Part shown: positions 13,921-19,160 of the stretch, piece by piece
How the letters are laid out: each line of letters begins with the position of its first letter
How positions within the stretch are numbered: the first letter of the stretch is position 1
Origin: JAZNOL01 sp045580815
GTDB taxonomy: Bacteria > Bacillota > Clostridia > RUG12999
Assembly (NCBI GenBank): GCA_045580815.1
Contig: JAZNOL010000007.1
Span: forward strand, 1 to 19,160
Reading direction: 5' to 3'
DNA length: 19,160 nucleotides
Program-made: the position numbers and the translations under genes
Notes under the pieces: generated by a model
The model's input: only the letters and a program-made list of their open reading frames with translations
Databases searched by the model: none
What the model was told of the DNA's origin: nothing

Positions 13921-16653
13921 TTACTGTCCGCAGCATTTTTTGTATTTTTTGCCGCTTCCGCAGGGACACGGGTCATTTCTGCCGACTTTGTTTCCCACAC
14001 GCACTGTTTTGGGTTTGTTGTCAACCGAATCGTCACCGTGACTTGCAACGGTAGGTTTTGCAACCTGTTCGTGCTCTGTTTTAATTCCAAGTGTTGCACT
14101 GAGCACTATACGGACTGTGTTTTCCTTTATTAAATCGGTCATTTCTTCAAACATATCCATACCGGAGTATTTGTATTCCATAACCGGGTCACGCTGACCG
14201 TAAGCACGAAGTCCTATACCTCTGCGAAGCTGATCCATAAGGTCAATATGCTCCATCCAGTGAATGTCTATGCTGCGAAGCATTGCTACATTCTCAAGTT
14301 TTCGCATATTTTCACCGAAAATTTCTTCCTGTGATTCATATTTTGCATGAGCTTTTTCTTTAACTTCTTTAATAAAGGATTCTTTTGTTATGCTGTCAAG
14401 ATATTCTGTATCGAAAACAAGCTCATCCTGTTCATATATGAAGCCTTCAAGATATGCTTTAAGCCCCTCAAGATTCCACTGTTCGGGATAATCTGCACCG
14501 GCAGAATATTTATTGACCGTCATTTCAACAACATCGTCAACCATTTTGAGAACATTTGTTTTAAGATCGTCGCCGTTTAAAACACGCTGACGCTGTGAAT
14601 ATATGATTTTTCTCTGTTCATTCATAACCTCGTCATACTGAAGCACATGTTTACGAATGTCAAAGTTTTTGCCCTCTACTTTTTTCTGTGCATTTTCAAT
14701 GGCGTTAGTAAGAATTGTTGCTTCAATCGGCTCATCATCAGCAAGGCCCAGACTTCCTACAACATTTTTGAGTTTATCTGAACCGAAAAGTCTCATCAAA
14801 TCGTCTTCAAGAGACAGATAAAATCTTGTTGTACCGGGGTCACCCTGACGACCGGCACGACCACGAAGCTGGTTATCAATTCTTCGCGATTCATGTCGTT
14901 CTGTACCTATAATGCAAAGACCACCTGCTTCAACCACTTCTTTGCGTGACTCTGCAATTTCTGCTTTGTATTTATCATGAAGACGTCTGTATTCTTCACG
15001 GGCAGCAATAATTTCTTCGTCATCAGTTTCGCCGAAGCCTGTTGCTTCAAGAATCATTTCTTCTGAAAATCCTTGTTTTTCCATATCGTTTTTGGCAAGG
15101 AATTCAGCATTACCGCCAAGCATAATATCCGTACCACGACCTGCCATGTTTGTTGCAATTGTAACGGCTCCAAGTTTACCTGCCTGTGCTACAATCTGTG
15201 CTTCTCTGTCATGATGTTTTGCATTGAGCACTTCATGCTTTATTCCGTGACGTTTAAGCATGGCACTCAGCAATTCAGATTTCTCGATAGAAATTGTGCC
15301 TACAAGAACCGGCTGTTTTTTCTCGTGACACTCTTTAATGTATTCCACAACGGCATTATATTTTGCCGCTTCTGTTTTATAAACCACGTCAGAAAGGTCT
15401 TTTCTTGCGAGTGGTTTGTTTGTGGGAATTTCAACAACGTCAAGAGAATAAATTTCCTGAAATTCTGTTTCTTCGGTAAGTGCTGTACCTGTCATGCCGG
15501 CAACTTTTTTATAAAGACGGAAGAAGTTCTGGAACGTAATTGTCGCAAGAGTTTTGCTTTCTCTTGCCACTTTTACGCCTTCTTTCGCTTCAATCGCCTG
15601 ATGCAGACCTTCGCTGTAACGTCTGCCTATCATGATACGTCCGGTAAATTCGTCAACAATAAGAACTTCGTTGTCTTTAACAACATAGTCGATGTCGCGG
15701 CGCATAATTCCGTGGGCACGGATTGCCTGGTTAATGTGGTGAGAAAGCGTTGTGTTTTCAACATCCGACAAATTTTCCACGCCGAAAAATCTCTCCGCTT
15801 TTTTTATACCTTCTTTTGTAAGAGTAACTGTTTTTGCTTTTTCGTCAACGATATAATCTGCATCTATATCGTCCTGTTCTTCTTTTGTGTGAAACTCTTT
15901 TCGTTTAAGACAACGGAGTGTGCGTGCAAAAGCATCTGCCAATTCGTAAAGTTTTGAGGACTGTTCTCCGCTACCGGAAATAATAAGCGGTGTTCGCGCC
16001 TCGTCTATAAGTATTGAGTCAACCTCATCGACAATTGCATAAATCTGACCACGCTGAACCATTGCATTTTTATCGATAACCATGTTATCACGCAGGTAGT
16101 CAAAGCCAAGCTCATTATTCGTTCCGTAGGTTATATCGGCTCTGTAAGCCGCCTGTTTTTCAGCCGGCTCCATTGAACTTGTAATAAGCCCTACTGTAAG
16201 ACCTAAAAATCTGTAAACCTTGCCCATCCATTCGCTGTCACGTTTTGCAAGATATTCATTGACAGTAACAACGTGAACACCTTCACCGGTAAGTGCATTC
16301 AGATAAGCCGGAAGTGTAGCCACAAGGGTTTTACCCTCACCTGTTTTCATTTCGGCAATTCGTCCCTGATGAAGAACAATACCGCCTATAACCTGAACTC
16401 TGAAATGACGCATACCAAGCACACGCCATGATGCCTCACGAACAACAGCAAATGCCTCGGGAAGAAGTTCATCAAGAGTTTCCCCGTTTTTATAACGTTT
16501 TTTAAATTCTTCGGTTTTTGCACGAAGCTGTTCGTCTGTAAGTTTTTTTATTGATTCTTCAAAAGAATCAACCTTATCTGCAATGGGGTATACCCTTTTG
16601 AGTTCACGGCTGCTGTATGTGCCGAAAACCTTTTCAAACATACTTTTAATCAT
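13921..16653 (-). CDS. secA: Preprotein translocase motor ATPase SecA
   Basis: SecA drives preproteins through the SecYEG channel. The 910-residue protein has the DEAD-like motor with Walker A MKTGEGKT (102-109), the Walker B VDEVDSILIDEAR (from 208), the preprotein cross-linking region, and the second nucleotide domain with TNMAGRGTDI and RQLRGRAGRQGD-type motifs (here NQLRGRAGRQGDPG). A C-terminal zinc/SecB-ribosome binding tail has CPCGSGKKYKKCC (C896, C898, C907, C908). The start ATG at 16651-16653 follows AGGAAGG with 8 bp spacing and gives the usual MIKSMFEKVFG start; the open frame continues 36 codons further upstream, but that is ftsH coding sequence in another frame. The gene overlaps the ftsH 3' end by 8 bp, so the two are translationally coupled. 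Confidence 0.97.
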   Translation of the reverse strand: MIKSMFEKVFGTYSSRELKRVYPIADKVDSFEESIKKLTDEQLRAKTEEFKKRYKNGETLDELLPEAFAVVREASWRVLGMRHFRVQVIGGIVLHQGRIAEMKTGEGKTLVATLPAYLNALTGEGVHVVTVNEYLAKRDSEWMGKVYRFLGLTVGLITSSMEPAEKQAAYRADITYGTNNELGFDYLRDNMVIDKNAMVQRGQIYAIVDEVDSILIDEARTPLIISGSGEQSSKLYELADAFARTLRCLKRKEFHTKEEQDDIDADYIVDEKAKTVTLTKEGIKKAERFFGVENLSDVENTTLSHHINQAIRAHGIMRRDIDYVVKDNEVLIVDEFTGRIMIGRRYSEGLHQAIEAKEGVKVARESKTLATITFQNFFRLYKKVAGMTGTALTEETEFQEIYSLDVVEIPTNKPLARKDLSDVVYKTEAAKYNAVVEYIKECHEKKQPVLVGTISIEKSELLSAMLKRHGIKHEVLNAKHHDREAQIVAQAGKLGAVTIATNMAGRGTDIMLGGNAEFLAKNDMEKQGFSEEMILEATGFGETDDEEIIAAREEYRRLHDKYKAEIAESRKEVVEAGGLCIIGTERHESRRIDNQLRGRAGRQGDPGTTRFYLSLEDDLMRLFGSDKLKNVVGSLGLADDEPIEATILTNAIENAQKKVEGKNFDIRKHVLQYDEVMNEQRKIIYSQRQRVLNGDDLKTNVLKMVDDVVEMTVNKYSAGADYPEQWNLEGLKAYLEGFIYEQDELVFDTEYLDSITKESFIKEVKEKAHAKYESQEEIFGENMRKLENVAMLRSIDIHWMEHIDLMDQLRRGIGLRAYGQRDPVMEYKYSGMDMFEEMTDLIKENTVRIVLSATLGIKTEHEQVAKPTVASHGDDSVDNKPKTVRVGNKVGRNDPCPCGSGKKYKKCCGQ

Positions 16654-18508
16654 TGGTATTTCCTTCCTCTTTTGTCTCTGCTGTTTCTGCCTTATTTTCC
16701 TCAGACATGAAAAGCTTTTCAAAGCTTTCGCCGTCAAGTTTTTCAAACTCAACAAGAGCATTTGCTATAAGGTCAAGTTTGCTTCTGTTTTCTTCAAGCA
16801 TACGCAGACAGTCTTCATAACAGCTTTCTACAATATTACGAACTTCTGCATCAATAATCGCTTCCTGCTGGTCACTGCAATTGCGTGTTTGGGTAAAATC
16901 TCTACCCAAAAATACTTCGCCACCCGATGAACCATAGCATATAGGACCTACAACATCACTCATACCGTATTTCATAACCATTTTACGGGCAAGCTCTGAT
17001 GCACGTTCTATATCGTTTGACGCGCCTGTGCTGATATCACCGAGAGCCACTTTTTCTGCCGCTCTTCCACCGAGAAGAATGCGGATTGTGTTATACATAT
17101 ATGTTTTTGTTGTATAGTATCTGTCTTCGGTAGGAAGATGCATTGTATAGCCACCGGCCATACCTCGTGGAATAATTGAAACCTCATGCACGGGGTCCTG
17201 ATCGGGCATTAGACGTGTAATAACCGCATGACCTGCTTCATGAATGGCTGTAAGACGTTTTTCATCTTCATTCATTGCTCTTGATTTCTTTTCTGCACCC
17301 ATCATAACCTTCATCAGCGCAATTTGAATATCGTCATTATCAATGCTCTTTTTATTTTTTCGTGCAGCCAGTAATGCCGCTTCATTAAGCAGATTTTCAA
17401 GGTCCGCACCGGTGAACCCTGCTGTTGTTTTAGCAACAACTCCTAAATCTATATCTGCCGCCAGTTTTTTGTTTCTTGAATGAACTTTTAATATATCTTC
17501 TCTGCCTTTGACATCCGGAGTATTCACAACAATTTGTCTGTCAAATCGTCCCGGACGCAGAAGTGCAGGGTCAAGAATATCTGGGCGGTTTGTTGCCGCT
17601 ATCATGATGATACCTTCGTTTATTCCAAAACCGTCCATTTCAACAAGAAGCTGGTTAAGTGTTTGTTCCCTTTCATCATGACCACCTCCGAGACCCGCTC
17701 CACGCTGACGGCCAACAGCATCAATTTCATCTATAAAAATAACTGCGGGAGTTGATTTTTTCGCCTCTTCAAACAAATCACGGACACGTGCCGCACCGAC
17801 ACCGACAAACATTTCAACAAAATCCGAAGCGGAAATGGAAAAAAACGGAACGTTCGCTTCCCCTGCAACAGCTTTTGCAAGAAGTGTCTTACCTGTTCCG
17901 GGAGGGCCTACAAGAAGAACACCCTTAGGAATACGTGCACCAAGTGCTGTATATTTTGCAGGGTTTCTCAAAAAATCAACCATTTCTTCAAGATCAGCTT
18001 TTTCTTCATCGGCACCTGCAACATCCTTAAATGTAATTTTACGCTGATCCTGACTCATTACTTTTGCACGACTTTTACCAAAATTCATTACTTTACCGCC
18101 GCCACCGCCTTGCATCTGACGGAACATAATAACCCAAAAAACAATTATTACAATACCTATGATAATGTACGGCAACATTGTAATCCACCATGGCATCTCC
18201 TGAGGAGCAGGTGTTTCAAGAACAAAATCAGGATCTTTTGAAAGCTCTTTTATCTCCTGTGCGGCAAATGTAAGAAACACATCAACAGACGGAATTGAAA
18301 CACTCATTTGCGAGTTATCCTTAAGCGTAGCTGTAACACTTGTATCATTAACAACAAGTCTTGTCACATCTTCACTTTCTATAACCTGAAGTAAATCGCT
18401 CATTGTTTTTGGTTCAATAACATTTTGCGTTGTGCTGAAAACAAAATAAGTAAGCATAAGCATTGCAAACAAAACAACAAACAATATTATGCCTTTAAAA
18501 TTTTTCAA
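16646..18508 (-). CDS. ftsH: ATP-dependent zinc metalloprotease FtsH
   Basis: FtsH is a membrane-anchored AAA+ hexamer that extracts and degrades membrane and short-lived cytosolic proteins. The 620 residues contain an N-terminal membrane helix (about 6-25), an extracytoplasmic domain (about 27-105), and a second helix (about 107-129). The AAA module has Walker A GPPGTGKT (201-208), the pore motif FVG in VEMFVGVGA, Walker B VIFIDEID (256-263) and the second region of homology with NRPDILDPALLRPGRFDRQI. The peptidase domain has the zinc site HEAGH (423-427). The only suitable start is TTG at 18506-18508, about 10 bp after AAGGGAG; an ATG and another TTG nearby are closed at once by stops. It lies between hpt and secA, and hpt-ftsH is a common Firmicutes order. 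Confidence 0.97.
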   Translation of the reverse strand: MKNFKGIILFVVLFAMLMLTYFVFSTTQNVIEPKTMSDLLQVIESEDVTRLVVNDTSVTATLKDNSQMSVSIPSVDVFLTFAAQEIKELSKDPDFVLETPAPQEMPWWITMLPYIIIGIVIIVFWVIMFRQMQGGGGGKVMNFGKSRAKVMSQDQRKITFKDVAGADEEKADLEEMVDFLRNPAKYTALGARIPKGVLLVGPPGTGKTLLAKAVAGEANVPFFSISASDFVEMFVGVGAARVRDLFEEAKKSTPAVIFIDEIDAVGRQRGAGLGGGHDEREQTLNQLLVEMDGFGINEGIIMIAATNRPDILDPALLRPGRFDRQIVVNTPDVKGREDILKVHSRNKKLAADIDLGVVAKTTAGFTGADLENLLNEAALLAARKNKKSIDNDDIQIALMKVMMGAEKKSRAMNEDEKRLTAIHEAGHAVITRLMPDQDPVHEVSIIPRGMAGGYTMHLPTEDRYYTTKTYMYNTIRILLGGRAAEKVALGDISTGASNDIERASELARKMVMKYGMSDVVGPICYGSSGGEVFLGRDFTQTRNCSDQQEAIIDAEVRNIVESCYEDCLRMLEENRSKLDLIANALVEFEKLDGESFEKLFMSEENKAETAETKEEGNTND

Positions 18509-18544
18509 CTCAAATCATCTCCCTTATGATAATATATACATTTA

Positions 18545-18579
18545 TGCCTAAAAAAACACCAATTGTTTTTATATAGGCA
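18545..18579 (-). terminator. Hairpin between hpt and ftsH, possible attenuator
   Basis: Outer stem TGCCTA/TAGGCA (18545-18550 with 18574-18579) and inner stem AAAAACA/TGTTTTT (18552-18558 with 18564-18570), separated by a 1x3 internal loop, with a 5-nt loop. The U-rich part lies in the 3' arm rather than after it, so termination would be weak. An mRNA-stability or attenuation role is equally possible. Confidence 0.35.
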
Positions 18580-18581
18580 AA

Positions 18582-19118
18582 TTAACTGTACACCGACGGT
18601 TTTAAAACGCCTATGTATGGCAGATTACGGTATTTTTCAGCATAATCAAGACCGTAACCCACAACAAATTCATCAGGTATTTCAAAGCCGAGATAATCTA
18701 TGTGAACATCAACAACACGGCGCGACGGTTTATCAAGAATTGTACATATCCTGACTTCTTTTGCACCGTTTTGAAGAAATCTTTCTTTCAGTTTTGAAAG
18801 CGTTCTGCCTGAATCAACAATATCTTCAACAATAAGAACACTTTTACCGCTTACATCAAGGTCAATATCTTTAACAATTTTTACTTCTCCCGAAGATTCG
18901 GTTTTATCCGCATAGCTTGACGCAACCATAAAGTTTATGTTAACATCAAGTTCTATTTTTCTCACAAGATCGGATGAAAATATAAATCCGCCTTTAAGCA
19001 CGGTAACAACAACAAAATCCTTGTCTTTGAAATCTTCTGTGATTTTTGCGGCAAGCTCTTTTGTTTTTTCTGCAATTTCTTCTTCGGTAAAAAGAATTTT
19101 TTCAATGTCCTTATTCAT
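18582..19118 (-). CDS. hpt: Hypoxanthine phosphoribosyltransferase
   Basis: Hpt salvages hypoxanthine (and usually guanine) by joining it to PRPP, yielding IMP or GMP. The 178 residues are standard for the bacterial enzyme. The PRPP-binding loop is VLIVEDIVDSGRTL (94-107) with the acidic pair E98-D99. Other signatures are the PPi loop LKGGFIF (41-47), the flexible-loop region SSYADKTESSGEV (68-80), the catalytic-lysine region ILDKPSRR, and the C-terminal base-binding part DEFVVGYGLDYAEKYRNLPYIGVL. AAGGAG precedes the ATG. It is the first complete gene of the minus-strand cluster; in many Firmicutes tilS lies directly upstream, which would be beyond the right edge here. Confidence 0.96.
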   Translation of the reverse strand: MNKDIEKILFTEEEIAEKTKELAAKITEDFKDKDFVVVTVLKGGFIFSSDLVRKIELDVNINFMVASSYADKTESSGEVKIVKDIDLDVSGKSVLIVEDIVDSGRTLSKLKERFLQNGAKEVRICTILDKPSRRVVDVHIDYLGFEIPDEFVVGYGLDYAEKYRNLPYIGVLKPSVYS

Positions 19119-19128
19119 AATGAACTCC

Positions 19129-19158
19129 TTAATTGCCGGTTTTTTTAACCGTCACTTT
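19129..19158 (-). CDS. Possible C-terminal end of an upstream gene (perhaps tilS)
   Basis: On the minus strand one frame is open from the window edge, encoding KVTVKKTGN and ending in a TAA that overlaps the hpt ribosome binding site region. The tilS-hpt-ftsH order in other Firmicutes makes tilS a reasonable guess, but nine residues carry no family signal. Confidence 0.25.
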   Translation of the reverse strand, partial: KVTVKKTGN

Positions 19159-19160
19159 TA

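Noticed and set aside
15073..15957. A 294-residue open frame on the plus strand
   Set aside because: It lies wholly opposite secA, its product is rich in Phe and Cys with no family motif, and it has no ribosome binding site. It is a by-product of secA codon use.
16654..16761. A 36-residue N-terminal extension of SecA
   Set aside because: This is ftsH coding sequence read in another frame. SecA proteins start at the MIKSMFEKVFG-type end, and the AGGAAGG site fits the ATG at 16653.
18525..18565. A sigma-A promoter for ftsH in the hpt-ftsH gap (TTGGTG / TATATT)
   Set aside because: The match is weak, the spacing is 18 bp, and the start would leave almost no leader before the ribosome binding site.
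1..19160. CRISPR arrays, tRNA or rRNA genes, insertion sequences, prophage or defence genes
   Set aside because: I looked on both strands for repeat-spacer patterns, cloverleaf-like segments, transposase motifs and terminal repeats, and found none. All gaps are under 160 bp.

Overview
The window looks like chromosomal core DNA from an anaerobic, spore-forming member of the Clostridia (Bacillota). The evidence is moderately AT-rich DNA, strong AGGAGG-type ribosome binding sites, a full-length SpoIVA (found only in endospore formers), clostridial-style housekeeping sigma factor and DnaG, and Clostridia-like gene orders (dgt-dnaG-rpoD; hpt-ftsH). I cannot place the family or genus. No mobile element, CRISPR array, tRNA, rRNA or phage gene is visible.

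Layout. (1) 1-4193, minus strand: dgt, dnaG and rpoD (dNTP hydrolase, primase, principal sigma factor), followed after only 6 bp by the start of an AraC-type regulator that runs off the left edge. (2) 4282-5838, minus: spoIVA with its own terminator and a candidate sigma-E promoter. (3) 5889-9757, plus: pth from a strong sigma-A promoter, then a separately promoted amino-acid ABC importer (lipoprotein binding protein, permease with an unusual N-terminal extracytoplasmic domain, ATPase). A bidirectional terminator at 9787-9818 separates it from the next block. (4) 9827-19118, minus: hpt, ftsH, secA, prfB, an NfeD-like protein, an SPFH/band-7 protein and rhaB (rhamnulokinase), tightly packed and all in one direction.

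How the genes fit together. Block 1 links dNTP pool control, priming and transcription initiation. Block 4 groups purine salvage with membrane protein export (SecA), membrane proteolysis (FtsH), stop-codon release (RF2) and an NfeD/SPFH membrane microdomain pair. Because SPFH proteins are known partners of FtsH in other bacteria, a shared membrane quality-control role is a reasonable inference. rhaB is the odd passenger, with no other rhamnose gene in the window.

Most of the window is ordinary core genome, and I see no convincing new multi-gene system. The points most worth a second look are: the about 220-residue N-terminal region of the ABC permease; two long hairpins between the binding-protein and permease genes; a triplicated 12-bp segment carrying the ATPase stop codon; a displaced ribosome binding site ahead of the NfeD gene; a prfB with no programmed frameshift site; and an AraC-type gene starting directly behind rpoD without a visible ribosome binding site.
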